From: Bdellovibrionales bacterium
GTDB lineage: Bacteria; Bdellovibrionota; Bdellovibrionia; Bdellovibrionales; UBA1609
Reading direction: 5' to 3'
Assembly (NCBI GenBank): GCA_016714165.1
Contig: JADJNU010000005.1
Coordinates: 14,220-78,219, forward strand
Length of the DNA stretch: 64,000 nucleotides
The notes under the pieces are model-generated. The model did no database searches and was not told the origin of the DNA. It worked only from the letters and a program-made list of their open reading frames with translations. The position numbers and the translations under genes were made by a program. Shown here one piece after another: positions 51,132 to 61,942 of this stretch (its first letter is position 1; the number at the start of each line of letters is the position of its first letter).

Positions 51132-53510
51132 TTAATCATTTTCGAGATCAACGAATCGACTATCACCATTAATCATCAACTGAGATTTTCCCTTTGTGAT
51201 GAGAGTGTTAGCAATTTCAAACTTCAATCTTGTGGCGCCTGAGGGACAGGGATTTTGAAACCTAAACCTCATTGGAGCCATGAATGCATCATTTCTTGTA
51301 ATAGATTCTGCGTTTCCGATTTTGCTGAGCAGTGGTATTTGGTACGTGCCTATTTTCCCACAGTAAATTTGCAATTTTGAGTTAACCCATTGGACGGACA
51401 CGGGACCCAAGGAATTATTTCCAAGATTTAAGGGGGAACCAAGAAACTCAACAGTTCCATCCCTATTGCTTGAGAGATCAAGAATCACGCCGATTCGGCA
51501 AAAACCAGGACCTACGTTATCACAATGGCTCCAGATCAGTAAGTATCTATTTTTTGATAGCTGTACTATAGAATTGGCAGGCACTCCCGATTGAGAAACG
51601 TGGTCATTGTCAATGAGAAATTGATCCATATGATCTAATCGAATTGACCTTGCTCGGTTGTGAAAAGTCTGAACGCTGGCACCAGCGTTCAGCATGCGAT
51701 AGGGAACTAGCACAATGCCAAAATTAAAAATCGGTTCATCCATTTCAATTTCACGCGAGAGGAGATCCCTCTTGAGCTCAAATGGCAGAGTCTGTTCCGC
51801 AATCCACTTGGAAATTTCAGCTTTGTTATCTTTAAACCCTGGTCGTTCCCTAAAAATGAAATATCCCGAAGGAACATGATTGGTCCTTAAAGCAGGGTCT
51901 AACGAGATTTGATCAGTAGATTTGCAAATTTCAGAAAAATCAACAGTCTCTTTAATTCTAATTGTTGCGAGTCTCTCCATGATATCATCTGATGTCCATC
52001 CAGTATTTTGCTTGATAGTCGTGCATGCCCATCGAATTGCCCGTGCCGTCGTATGCGCGTGGATCCTCCTCTCTGCAGTATGTGGTACAGGACTCTCCAG
52101 CTCTAAATAGGTGGAATGTTCAAGGCTGAAAGCGGACAATCCAAAAGCTGCAGCTACGCTGACCAGATAAATGACCCGGAGACCAGCTGTCTTGTTCGGG
52201 AGATGTCTTCGTGAAAAAAATAAGACCAGAACGGAGAGGATTCCAATCACAACAAGTATCATCATTTTGTTATCAATGAGAGAGGACTCTCCGTAGGCCA
52301 AGCTTATTAAAGCAATCCACCCAGCAAAAGCAGAGAACTCGCCACCATTTGAGGTTTCTTTGAAAAATGATTCAAAAAGGTTGGCGCACAAGCAACCAAT
52401 AAAAATAATCATAAATAAATGCATGTGAAGGAGATATCGATTCATATACGGATAGGTACAAAAAACAGATCCAGTACCGATGAGAAAGGTGAGACAGAGA
52501 ATGAGGAATCTTGTCTGCGTTTGAGGAACCAGATGTGTCTTATATTTTTTTTTGTTAAGCCATATACTAACGAAACCACCCATCGCCGTTGAAATACTGA
52601 ACAGAAAAAAGAAGTTAGAGGTGCCAAAGGTCGTCCACGAGCCTCTTAGGAAATTGTATAAAAAGGCGGTCGTTGTTGGTGAAGGCACATAGAGGTTTGC
52701 GTGCCCTAGAAATCTCTCGTAAACTGTCGCAATAAAATTAATTTGAGAATTTTTAAGCGACCAAATCAAGAATGGTACCATTGGCATAATGAATAGGAGA
52801 ATCCCTGTGGAAAAGGTGAGAGGCTTGAGGCGCGGCAGTCTGAGCAATGGCCCAACTGTCTGAATAAAAATTGCGAGAGCCATATGAAAGGAGATGCTAA
52901 AATGAATCTGGCAACCCAGGGAGCATACAAGACAAAATAGATACCAGTACGCTGAACGCCTGGAAGGCTTTCCATTGACCCAGACAAGAAATGCTAACAG
53001 CAGACAAAGGGCGCTGAACAACTGTTGATAGGAGGCATTCCAATCTGGAATAGAATTTCTCCTTACAGAAGTAGAATTTAGATAGAGTAGCCAAGACCAA
53101 ATTCCTGCAAGGTCTCCCCAAAAATGTCTGGCGACATGCCAGATCACAAATCCGGCAACTGCGGCCAGTGTGAGTCGAATTAGGGTAAGGGTCCACCACC
53201 CGCCGCCAAGTTTTATAGGAATCGAAGCAAGAATATAGTAGAGGGGGCCGGGGATATAGCCGCCATAGGTAAATTCGGGTCCATGAAATATTGGGTTATT
53301 CCACCATTCCGCGGCTCTATGAATATCTCGTGCCTGATAAAATGTTGGAACAGTCATGTCTTGTAAGTTAAGAAAAAAAGCCAACGAAGTCAGAAGCACA
53401 AAAGCACCGTATAGGACGTAGATGTGGTCCATTTCTTTTAAAGAATTGTAAAACTCCATAAGTTGGGATTTGGGTAAACAGCTAGTTAGTTTGTATTTAC
53501 GGCGAGTCAT
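51132..53510 (-). CDS. GT-C (PMT/ArnT-like) membrane glycosyltransferase-like protein, paralogue B
   Basis: 792 residues from ATG 53510, which follows AAAGGACATACGGA. The loop FYQARDIHRAAEWWNNPIF then GPEFTYGGYIPGPLYYILAS corresponds to YQERDLER and GPELTGGGFLPGSLYY of the paralogue at 48775; the Asp would be the catalytic residue. About eleven helices are followed by a beta-rich C-terminal domain. It ends 95 bases before the start of paralogue A, forming an operon of three genes with the transglutaminase-like one. It probably glycosylates a surface polymer or lipid. Confidence 0.7.
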   Translation of the reverse strand: MTRRKYKLTSCLPKSQLMEFYNSLKEMDHIYVLYGAFVLLTSLAFFLNLQDMTVPTFYQARDIHRAAEWWNNPIFHGPEFTYGGYIPGPLYYILASIPIKLGGGWWTLTLIRLTLAAVAGFVIWHVARHFWGDLAGIWSWLLYLNSTSVRRNSIPDWNASYQQLFSALCLLLAFLVWVNGKPSRRSAYWYLFCLVCSLGCQIHFSISFHMALAIFIQTVGPLLRLPRLKPLTFSTGILLFIMPMVPFLIWSLKNSQINFIATVYERFLGHANLYVPSPTTTAFLYNFLRGSWTTFGTSNFFFLFSISTAMGGFVSIWLNKKKYKTHLVPQTQTRFLILCLTFLIGTGSVFCTYPYMNRYLLHMHLFMIIFIGCLCANLFESFFKETSNGGEFSAFAGWIALISLAYGESSLIDNKMMILVVIGILSVLVLFFSRRHLPNKTAGLRVIYLVSVAAAFGLSAFSLEHSTYLELESPVPHTAERRIHAHTTARAIRWACTTIKQNTGWTSDDIMERLATIRIKETVDFSEICKSTDQISLDPALRTNHVPSGYFIFRERPGFKDNKAEISKWIAEQTLPFELKRDLLSREIEMDEPIFNFGIVLVPYRMLNAGASVQTFHNRARSIRLDHMDQFLIDNDHVSQSGVPANSIVQLSKNRYLLIWSHCDNVGPGFCRIGVILDLSSNRDGTVEFLGSPLNLGNNSLGPVSVQWVNSKLQIYCGKIGTYQIPLLSKIGNAESITRNDAFMAPMRFRFQNPCPSGATRLKFEIANTLITKGKSQLMINGDSRFVDLEND

Positions 53511-53684
53511 TCCGTATGTCCTTTGAATTTGTCGCTGGTGACTCAATCAAATCTCAGGCAATGTCATATATCAAACAAAATGTGGAGCATTGACTCGGTG
53601 ATTTGAAGAAGGTGAAATCTAAATCTAAGTGATTTGACGGTTTGGGTTGATTGAGTTCTCATTTTCATGAAAGGAAGGATCAGT

Positions 53685-54809
53685 ATGATCAACGTGGTAG
53701 CCTATGTACTATTTTGTTTGATAAGTGTACAGAGTGCCTTTGCATTAGATGGATTGTCTTCGACCCACGAGGAGGAATTTGGTCCTTGGGGGATGGCTTT
53801 TTTTGAGATCGTTAAGGGATTTGTTTCTCCTTTGCCAATGATCCTTGAGCAGAGAGGGCCAACTAGGGCTGGGTTTACCTTGCTAGCCACTGGAGTGGAG
53901 ATTAGGGCTCATGAGGAAACCATTAGGATGATGAAGCATCTGCGTGATATTGACAAGTTTCCTATTCACGGCCTTTGGATCGAAAACCAACACATTAGGT
54001 TTTCCCCATCAGAAGTTCAGCCACTTGTTGCTCTAGCCAATGAGGCGGGGTTTCATACAATCGTGAGAATTCCTGATGAGTCCAGGGTATCTATTCAGGG
54101 ATATCTAGGAATAGGAGCAAAGGGACTCGTTATTCCAATGACTGAATCTCCCAGGCAAATCAAAGAGTCATTTGACAATGTTTATTATAGCGGGTGGAGA
54201 GAAATTGGCCTTGAGCCCGACTCAAGTAATCTAAGGGCGAATTCGGCAGATGATTATGCTGGCGTTGACAGAGAAAAAATATTAGCCTTTATGATTGAGA
54301 GTGTAGCTGGAGTGGCACATATTGAATCCCTTGCGCGAGAAGCTGCCAAGCTAGCAAATCAATATGGAGTGGATAAGAGTCATATAGTTTTTTGGCTTGG
54401 GCCGTTTGACGCAAAGAAAAATCACCAAAGGCTAAAAAAAGCTTCCCCACAGGAGACAGAAAAGTGGTGGAAATCATCTGTACAAAAAATTTCAAAAGAA
54501 GCCTCACTCAATGGCATTTCAATGGGCGGTAATGTCTATACACTAGAGGAGGGAATTTCAATGGTGAGAGATCACCAGTTTCGAATATTTTCCATTTCTG
54601 GAGTTGGCGGATCTTTCGGAAACCCAAGAGTACCCTCCACCGGACGATTTTTTTTGAACTCCTCCGACGATCAACGTCGGTCGCTTTTGAAGAAGCCAGT
54701 CTTGGTTCAGGTTGAAAGGGAAAAAATATCTGCTAAGGTGACCAATCTCAATTCGATTCTTTCCGATTTTACAGGTGCGAATTTCACTTCTTCGATCAAG
54801 GATAGGTAA
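53685..54809 (+). CDS. Exported HpcH/HpaI-aldolase-like protein
   Basis: 374 residues from ATG 53685, preceded by AAAGGAAGG (the ATG at 53667 lies upstream of this ribosome site). A Sec signal peptide (MINVVAYVLFCLISVQSAFA) is unexpected because HpcH/HpaI class II aldolases are cytosolic. The fold is suggested by FPIHGLWIENQHIRFSPSE, AGFHTIVRIPDESRVSIQGY, GAKGLVIPMTESPRQIKES and FMIESVAGVAHIESLA with GPFD. The usual EHGP metal/base motif is ENQHI here, so activity may be altered. It is followed by the SGNH hydrolase gene after 53 bases. Confidence 0.65.
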   Translation: MINVVAYVLFCLISVQSAFALDGLSSTHEEEFGPWGMAFFEIVKGFVSPLPMILEQRGPTRAGFTLLATGVEIRAHEETIRMMKHLRDIDKFPIHGLWIENQHIRFSPSEVQPLVALANEAGFHTIVRIPDESRVSIQGYLGIGAKGLVIPMTESPRQIKESFDNVYYSGWREIGLEPDSSNLRANSADDYAGVDREKILAFMIESVAGVAHIESLAREAAKLANQYGVDKSHIVFWLGPFDAKKNHQRLKKASPQETEKWWKSSVQKISKEASLNGISMGGNVYTLEEGISMVRDHQFRIFSISGVGGSFGNPRVPSTGRFFLNSSDDQRRSLLKKPVLVQVEREKISAKVTNLNSILSDFTGANFTSSIKDR

Positions 54810-54862
54810 AGAGGAAGTTACAATTTTCTAAGGAGCGAATCATTTGAATCGCGATTTTAATT

Positions 54863-56121
54863 ATGAAATATTTTTGGGCAACTCTTAATTTTTTGGCAGC
54901 CATTTTTGTCGTTTTAATCATCATAGAATTTGGATCTGCCTTTTGGTTTTTTGTGTCATCTCAAAACCAGGGGGGGAAAAAGGCAATAGGCCATCGGACT
55001 CCGTTGCTTGATATAAGCGACCAAAATCACATTTCCAGGTTTAGGAAATCTGAACTGCACCGGAAGCGAATGGAATATTTTGTTCCAGATCCAGTTTTGG
55101 GGATTCGTTTTCAGGCCAATGGAGAAGTCTTTGCCGTTGTTCCTGATGGTGAGGGCGAAGCCGTTTATTCTACAAATGGGATTTTGACTGATAAATATGG
55201 CCTGATCTCAAATTCAAGTGAGGTAAGTGAAAGAGAATACAATTTGGCCCAAATTATATCTGATCCCTCTATTTATCGAATAATTGTTTCTGGATCATCT
55301 TCGTCGGTCTGGGGAGCATCTGAAAATAGAAAAACGTGGCCGTCACATCTGAATCGGTTGCTAAATGAAGATACAAAATTACTAAAGAGTCTCGGCTATT
55401 CGAGGGTATTTGTTTTCAATACGGGAACTTTTTCCCACACAGTGGCTCAGGAAATATTGAGACTAGCTACGGAGACGAGCTATTGGCGGCCAAATATGGT
55501 GATTTCCTTTAACGGTCCTGCGCAATCTGAATTGGAGTACACGGGAAATGCATTTGATTTTTCAATTCACTGGGCCCTAAAGCGGATGATCTCTCGGTCA
55601 AGGATAGACAGCATTTTTATGCCACTGAATGTTCTTCCTTATACATCGATTTTTTTGACAAATCTGATTAGGGGTGTACAGGGTTATGCTCTCGGCTATC
55701 GCCAGCAAGGATATCCTATCAGATCTTACGATCAGCTTTATATGTCCAAAATTAGGCAAATGGAGGCTGTTTCAAATTCAGTCGGCGCTGAGTTTCTATG
55801 GATTCTAGCTCCAATTTTGGGAATTTGTCCTGAGGAAGATCTTTTACCAAATGAAGCTATCACACGGGAATTCTTTGAGAAAAGATTTGGAGGGTCGATT
55901 GGGAGAAATATTTATCGCAGTCAAAGGATGCCTACAAATCATTGAGGAGTGAAATTAGAAAGGACGATAGTACTGGAAGATTTGTTGATTTTACCTGCAT
56001 ATTTATAGGCCACAAATTGCAGGTCTACGCTGATCCAAGACATTTTACTGATGAGGGCCATAGAATTGTCGCGGAAAAGATATTTAAGATTATTAAGCAA
56101 AGGGTGAGCTCAAAACCCTGA
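54863..56121 (+). pseudogene. SGNH/GDSL-like hydrolase, frameshifted at the 3' end
   Basis: The N-terminus has one membrane anchor (LNFLAAIFVVLIIIEFGSAF). The nucleophile region is IIVSGSSSSVWGASENRKTWP-like, followed by NRLL and SYWRPNMVISFNGPAQSE. The first frame stops at 55945. Coding continues in another frame from about 55915 (SKDAYKSLRSEIRKDDSTGR) with the catalytic DxxH block VYADPRHFTDEGHRIVAEK to tga at 56121. A single indel near 55905-55915 therefore removes the catalytic Asp/His from the first product. The intact form would be about 418 residues, a membrane-anchored esterase or acetyltransferase-like enzyme. It follows the aldolase-like gene. Confidence 0.7.
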
Positions 56122-56366
56122 AGTTAGGCGGCCTTTTTTCCTATTTTTTAGAGTTACATTTGACTTTATTTTCGTTCCAGAGATTGAGGAAAGTTCACAT
56201 TCGGGTCTCATGACACGATCATTTTTAACCAGGATAATCGGAGCGATTTCGGAGATTAGCAGCATTTTCTCTCCGAGAGCTCGGCTATTTTTTTAGACCT
56301 TTCAATCTGTATTTGCGCAGATATCACCAACACTTCAAAGGAGGATTTACGGCAAACCTCCATTAA

Positions 56367-56815
56367 ATAGGATTCTTCGATCATATTCATCCTGCCCGGG
56401 CGGACACCCGGATCAATGAAAATCACGAGCTGCCGCAATTGACAGAGATGAACTCTTGGCCAGATCCGATCGGCGCGGCGCAAGGGATCAGGGCTTCAAA
56501 GGTCAAAGCTCTTGTCGGTCCCGAGCCACATTATCGAGAGCTTTTGGGAGCCATCGCACTGACATCAGTGCGACAAACACAGGCTGGAGAGCTTGGGATT
56601 TTGGATTCAACGAGATTGATGTCCGCCACCACGGCTCAAGAGGCCGTCATCCCGTATCCGAACGAAGTGGGATTGATGAAACGCTTTACTGAATTGACGT
56701 TGGGAGCCTTGAGAAAGGTTGGCGGCAAGTTTTCAAATATATACCAAGGCAAAGAGAAAAAATAAAAGTCGGAAGGAAATTGTATCATACAGCGAAAGAG
56801 AGCTACATGGCATGA
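56367..56815 (+). pseudogene. Transposase remnant (IS5/IS1182-type), frameshifted
   Basis: The open frame reads FDHIHPARADTRINENHELP, GIRASKVKALVGPEPHYREL and RLMSATTAQEAVIPYPNEVG then LMKRF, resembling the DDE core DTTxQExxIxYPTDxxL of IS5/IS1182-group transposases, with the Asp replaced by Ala. After a frameshift near 56760 it continues KIKVGRKLYHTAKESYMA to a stop. The gene lacks both ends, and no inverted repeats or target duplication were found. The insertion is old and inactive. Confidence 0.5.
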
Positions 56816-57003
56816 TCGAGTCAGTTCTCTCCAAGTCCGAGCGCAATCTCCATTGCAAAGCCTCGTGGTTTGTGTCGGAGAAAATGTCGGAAGTAACCCA
56901 CCGCGAGCGAGCCCAGCTATCCACAAAGCTTCACCTGAAAATACCAAATAGATGTGGACAACCGATGGGGATGTTACGAATCAAATCGCCGAATTCGCTC
57001 TAT

Positions 57004-58266
57004 CTATTTTTTTACCGCTGCATTTGATTTTTTATTTGCTCCCAAAATCGAGGACAGACTACATTCAGACCTCTGTACCATCTTCTTTTTAACCAAGTTA
57101 ATCAGCGTAGAATTAATTAACACAGGACTCTTTAGGGACGGAGAATAAGTATTTTTTCCTATTCGCATCCACTTTTCTTTGCTTAAAAGGACAATGTATG
57201 TATCTACCAAAGTCTGGCTTCCAAACTTTGGAATTATTTGCTTTCGCCAAGGCGTCACCATTAATGTGGCGTCGAAGGTATCTTTTGTTTGTTTGCCTTT
57301 TGAAACTTCCGAAACGTCAACTACGCCGTGAAAAAATCCTGGAGAAATTCCTTTTGAAAAATCTGGTGATCGATCAAATTTAAATCTGAATGTTCTCTCA
57401 TCTGCCAGTAGATATCCGCCTGTTTTTTTATCTGCTAGTCCGAAATAAAACATCCAAAGGGATCCGGTCGAAACGGTCTCGCCGAGAACTGTAGTGATTT
57501 TGGATGTGACGTTCCCGTTTGTTTGATCCATGATCTCCAATTCCATGGCTGGCGTTGCTTCCTTTTCGCATAAGTATCTCAGCTTTGTACCAGCGTCGGG
57601 CGCTTGGAATGTGTGACTATTTGAAGTGGTGGTATCCCTGTCATTCTTAAATCCTTTGAGGATGCAATCCTCCTGTCCGCGAAACGAATTTTTGGGTCCG
57701 AAAGTTTGCTTTTTCAAATGTATCCGGTGGGTTTCAGAATAGCTCACTTTCAATTTAAGTTCCCCTCCCTTTCCATCAAAATTTTTGATGGTTGTTTCGA
57801 TGGGAATTTCGAAGCCAACTCCAAGTGCCGAAATCGTTTTTTCCTTTGCCATTATCTTTACGGTGGTTTGTGCATCAAATGATAGTGGTGATAGTGGAGG
57901 GTCAGAAAATGCTAGAATTCCACTGTATTCTCCCGCTTTTAATGAGGCGACTTGTGCCAGATTGCCACTCTTGATGGAGCTTAATCTGGGTAGTTCAGCT
58001 GCCCTGCTGAGGGAAGGAATTCCAGCAATATATCCCCATTCCGAATATATTCCGATATCGGTATAATATTGGGGGTTTTCTGAGGCCCACTCCAAAAACA
58101 TGGCCTCATCCTCGGTCGTGCGAAAAAAACTGAGAGCTAACTCTTTAGCAAGGCTGCCCTTGCAGGAGTAGACAGCAGAGGATCCGTTCGCAGGCAAACC
58201 TGGACCTGCGAGGACGTAATGAGAAAAAGATACCGAAATCAAGAAAGAAAATAAATATCGCGACAT
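57004..58266 (-). CDS. Secreted hypothetical protein
   Basis: 420 residues from ATG 58266 behind AAAGGAACGTTGAG. A signal peptide ends SHYVLA. The mature protein is soluble and beta-rich (DAQTTVKIMAKEKTISALGV, GGELKLKVSYSETHRIHLKK), with Cys at AVYSCKGS, QEDCILKG and LRYLCEKE. It is intact, which is unusual for the 56-64 kb part of the window. No family recognised. The 3' end near 57004 is immediately beyond the transposase remnant. Confidence 0.65.
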   Translation of the reverse strand: MSRYLFSFLISVSFSHYVLAGPGLPANGSSAVYSCKGSLAKELALSFFRTTEDEAMFLEWASENPQYYTDIGIYSEWGYIAGIPSLSRAAELPRLSSIKSGNLAQVASLKAGEYSGILAFSDPPLSPLSFDAQTTVKIMAKEKTISALGVGFEIPIETTIKNFDGKGGELKLKVSYSETHRIHLKKQTFGPKNSFRGQEDCILKGFKNDRDTTTSNSHTFQAPDAGTKLRYLCEKEATPAMELEIMDQTNGNVTSKITTVLGETVSTGSLWMFYFGLADKKTGGYLLADERTFRFKFDRSPDFSKGISPGFFHGVVDVSEVSKGKQTKDTFDATLMVTPWRKQIIPKFGSQTLVDTYIVLLSKEKWMRIGKNTYSPSLKSPVLINSTLINLVKKKMVQRSECSLSSILGANKKSNAAVKK

Positions 58267-58484
58267 CTCAACGTTCCTTTTTGAGTGTTTTCATCAGAGC
58301 TGGCAATCATCCAATGGTATGGTAACTAGGATTGGAGTTGGATTACCAGAGCTTTTTAGTGGGAATGCAGCAAGTGAACATACGTCTAAAACCTGGACTG
58401 TTAACGCACTGAATTGTTTGGGCCGTTGCTCTGGCTTTCGATGCGGTCTCGGCGATTATCTGGCAGATCTAAGTGGGCTAAATT

Positions 58485-59593
58485 CTAGGTACCGCACATT
58501 TTTCTATTTGGATCCCCGAGGTCCCATTTAATATGCTTTTGACCCGATTTAAGTAAGATAAGTGGGATATGGTTCAGCATTCGGCCCTCGCGGTCCAAGC
58601 GCAAACGTCCAAAAAGACTATCAAACTCTGGGGAATTATTCGAAGTCAGAGGTCTCCAGTCCGAATTTAGGACCTGCAGACCAACTTCCAATGTTGAAAA
58701 CAAATAGGCAGAATGAAAGTCTGGATCTAATTTTGTCGACCTCCTAAAATTCGCGGAGAAGGCACAGTTCCGATTGGATCTCTCATATGAGACATTTGGA
58801 TGCCAGAACATGACTCTCGCGGTACTAGGCCAAATTGCCGTGGGGTCTGAAGGGCCGTAGGGAACAATTTTGAGAGCCGACATAAAGTGTTTCATTTTTT
58901 CCATGTTTTTCATCTTCTGACGAATCGGCGTCCAAATGACTATCCAATCCTTATTGGAAAAAAAATCCTGTCCGAGCTCAGAAAATCGCTGCAATTCACT
59001 AAGACTCACCCATTGGATAGGAAGGGCCCCTCCCAATTCGGAGGAAATCAATCGATCAAGGTCTGGCCGGGCTTCTAATAGATATTTTGGACTGAAGTCA
59101 AACAGGACCACCACTCTCTTCGGACTGGATTCGGTTGCCAGTAATCTCTTAAAGACCGTTCGGAGATAGTCCTAGACCTTGGAAAGACGGATACCGTGGG
59201 AAATTTCTTATCGAACTTGGGCGAGGCCGTCACGCAATTGAGGTAAAGAGAAGATTTTTTTCTACGAACGATGGCAACATCAGAAAAGTATTCTTCTAGG
59301 AGATCTGAGCTACATGGTCCAAGAGTCATCAATTCACTATTGATCTTGCTCTTAATTTGACTAAGAGATCCTACAATTTCCACTTCATTTTTTCGTATCT
59401 TTGACCAAAGTTCAAATGATGCGTTTACAAGAAGCTTCTTCTGCCTCGAGCCAATATCCTCAATCTTGTCAGAGACTTCCGTGGAAATTGCAGTTGGACA
59501 GTACAAGATGAGTTCTAAAAATAATGCCAACGAAAGGAGTTTGACTATTTGCAGCCATGCCATTAATAGCAGGTCCCCATATAAGTCGAACAA
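58485..59593 (-). pseudogene. Exported protein, periplasmic-binding-like, frameshifted
   Basis: Reading leftward, a signal/anchor (LQIVKLLSLALFLELILYC) and a helical region (KIEDIGSRQKKLLVNASFEL) run in one frame to about 59160. Coding then passes to another frame (TVFKRLLATESSPKRVVVLF, DFSPKYLLEARPDLDRLI) and on to the stop at 58485, with FWHPNVSYERSNRNCAFSAN and DPDFHSAYLFSTLEVGLQVL resembling type 1 periplasmic-binding folds. The resemblance is weak. One indel near 59160 would restore about 365 residues. Confidence 0.45.
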
Positions 59594-59966
59594 TATTCAT
59601 CGAGATTAAACTTCTATTTAAAATCAAAGACAATCCAAATTGATCGGGGTTGGTCATGCCTTGGTGGTTGTGCTGAGCAGTTACAGAAACCAATTAATTA
59701 AATTAAATAGGTTTCAATTTGCCTGACTTACCACTCCCTCTTCATTTGGGCACATAAAAAACGCCCTGCATCAGCTTCCGATTGTGGAATTATGCGACGA
59801 AGGCTAGATTCCTCCGGAAGTACGACTGTTTCAATTTGATACGAATGCGACATTGACTTGTGCTTGAGGGATTAATTGCCATTTGGCAGCCTGGGGATCC
59901 ATCTCCAGCAGGCTTTTCCATTTTTCTGCTTATATAGAAGACAGAGGAGATGTATGATTTTTATAG

Positions 59967-61371
59967 ATGAAGATTTCTCTAAATCGGGTCCTTGTATATT
60001 TGTCGGTGTCACTAACTATTTTAGGTGGAGTGATTTTTTTTCAATTTTGCAATGATGTGAAGTTGCACAAAATAGACAAGGCAAGCGTTCGCTCTCGAGG
60101 GATTGGTGAAATCTGTTTAAAAGGCCCATCCAATCTTGAGAATCCTCAGAAAATTATTTTTTTTGGATCAATCTGAACGTATGCAGGGAATTGAGCCGGC
60201 GATCGCAAATCCACTCACGAAAGCCAAAAAAATCGATGCGCTTCGTGAATTAATTGATTCTACAAGGGTGAAGATAACTTTTATATCAGTCTTGGCTTTG
60301 TAATGGATCGAACCGCAGGATTTTTAAGTCATACGGACGGTTTGAAGAAGGGGGAAGCTACAGTGTTGAATCAGGATGTAACACGCGCTTTGCGGGACTT
60401 TAAGCCGACTCCTCAGTGTTTGGGGGTCACCGGGGGAGTTTCAGGTCAAAGCTAACCAGGCGAATCTTTCTTCAATAAGGATCCAGATATCATTTCCTAT
60501 ATGGTGTCTCTTTTAAATGAAGCTCGAAATTTAGGAGGCTATTTAAGCGAAGTTTATTCCTATATTGAAGATGATCTTTCTAAATTGAATTATTTGGAAA
60601 TGAGGTTCTTCAATCGAAAGAAGTATCGGATCCAGAGGTTTTTTGCGACAACCATGAATGCGGCAGTCTCTGATCTTGATGAAATCATTATGGCTGATTC
60701 GGACGGAGATGGCTTGGCAGACGAGGACGAATTAAATCCTCCATATGGAAGGCTTGCTACAAGTCCTCGTCATTTTACACCCAATTCTCGATAAAGTCTC
60801 AAGATTTAAAATCTCAATGCTCAGACAAGGGTTTTATTAATATGGATTTTGTCCGGGATCTTGCTTTTCAGGGGAGGCCTTAGCAGATACGGATAGTGAT
60901 GGTGTTAGCAATTGTGATGAATCTTCAGAATACCACACGGAAAAAGCAAACCTTGAATCTGATGGCGATGGGATTTTTGATGGACTTGAAGTGAGAATTG
61001 GATCCAGCCCGTCAGAAAAGGATGAAACTGTTGATAACAATGGAGACGGGATCGATAACTATCACAAAGCACTCTCAAAAATCAGTTCCAAATTCAACAA
61101 TAGGGGTGTCAAGCACAGATTTCTAACGAGAACTGAATTTAATTTCACAAGAGAATTGCAAAACATGAACTGTTATCATCTGTCAGTTAGCGATTTGTCT
61201 CTTTTCAACACGACCTCAGTTTTAGGGAATGATGCCACTACGAATACCTTAACCGAACTCAGGCATGACTCCGGTGGTAATGCCATTAAGTTTCTTATCT
61301 ATATGGTTCCAGAAAACGAGCCGAATTCTACTCCAGAGATTCTAGTTTCGCGCAGGCCCGTCCAGTTATAA
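59967..61371 (+). pseudogene. Exported VWA-domain protein with calcium-binding repeats, multiple frameshifts
   Basis: A signal/anchor (VLVYLSVSLTILGGVIFFQF, then C) is followed, after a shift in a T7 run near 60165, by a VWA-like core LDQSERMQGIEPA-IDALRELID (MIDAS DxSxS degenerate as DQSER). It then reads GEDNFYISLGFVMDRTAGFL in another frame and, after a further shift near 60430, EVYSYIEDDLSKLNYLEMR. It ends with thrombospondin-3/EF-hand-like repeats: ADSDGDGLADEDELN, ADTDSDGVSNCDESSE, ESDGDGIFDGLEV and DNNGDGIDNYHK. At least four frame changes mark it as dead. The reading may continue in yet another frame to about 61535. The ancestral role was probably surface adhesion. Confidence 0.65.
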
Positions 61372-61684
61372 TATCAAGAATTTGGAGAATACGTGTGAAA
61401 CTTTACGTCTCTTTGGGAGAGGGATTTTAGACTTTATGAAAAATAGATTTTTTCTGAAGTTCGTCCGTCAACAAGTGGCACGAAGTTCTAAGAGCTTAGC
61501 CTTTAAGATTTGGTTGAGCATTGGCTCTGTCTGAGTCTTACCCTTCTTGTCTTTTACAATAATAAATCAGGTAGATTTGAAACTCGAAAAAGAATGGGTC
61601 GTCAAAAGATATACGCGCTTTCAGATGATAAAATTGTCGTCTGATTGATTTTTAGAAAACAAATTTATCAAAATCTGCGGGGGC

Positions 61685-61714
61685 AGGGCATTCAATTGTT
61701 TGCCCTTTTGTTTT
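61685..61714 (+). terminator. Possible rho-independent terminator
   Basis: AGGGCA (61685-61690) and TGCCCT (61701-61706) form a 6-bp stem around a 10-base loop, followed by TTTGTTTT. It could end transcription of the VWA-type gene. The rest of 61372-61942 holds no convincing gene apart from a possible tail of that gene up to 61535. Confidence 0.4.
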
Positions 61715-61942
61715 AAGGAAAGAAACAATGTAAAAACATTCGTCTTGTTTGATACCGATCCTGAATCATGCGATTGTATTTTAAATCACCATACCGAGAA
61801 TCCCCGATCAGGGGATGTTTAGCTAAGGCCGTGTGTTTTACGGATTTGATGTTGTCTCCCAGTAATCAGAACAAATTTTACAGAGAAAAATAACGATTAA
61901 ATTTCAGAACTTGGAATTTAGTCTCACAGGAAACCCTATCCC

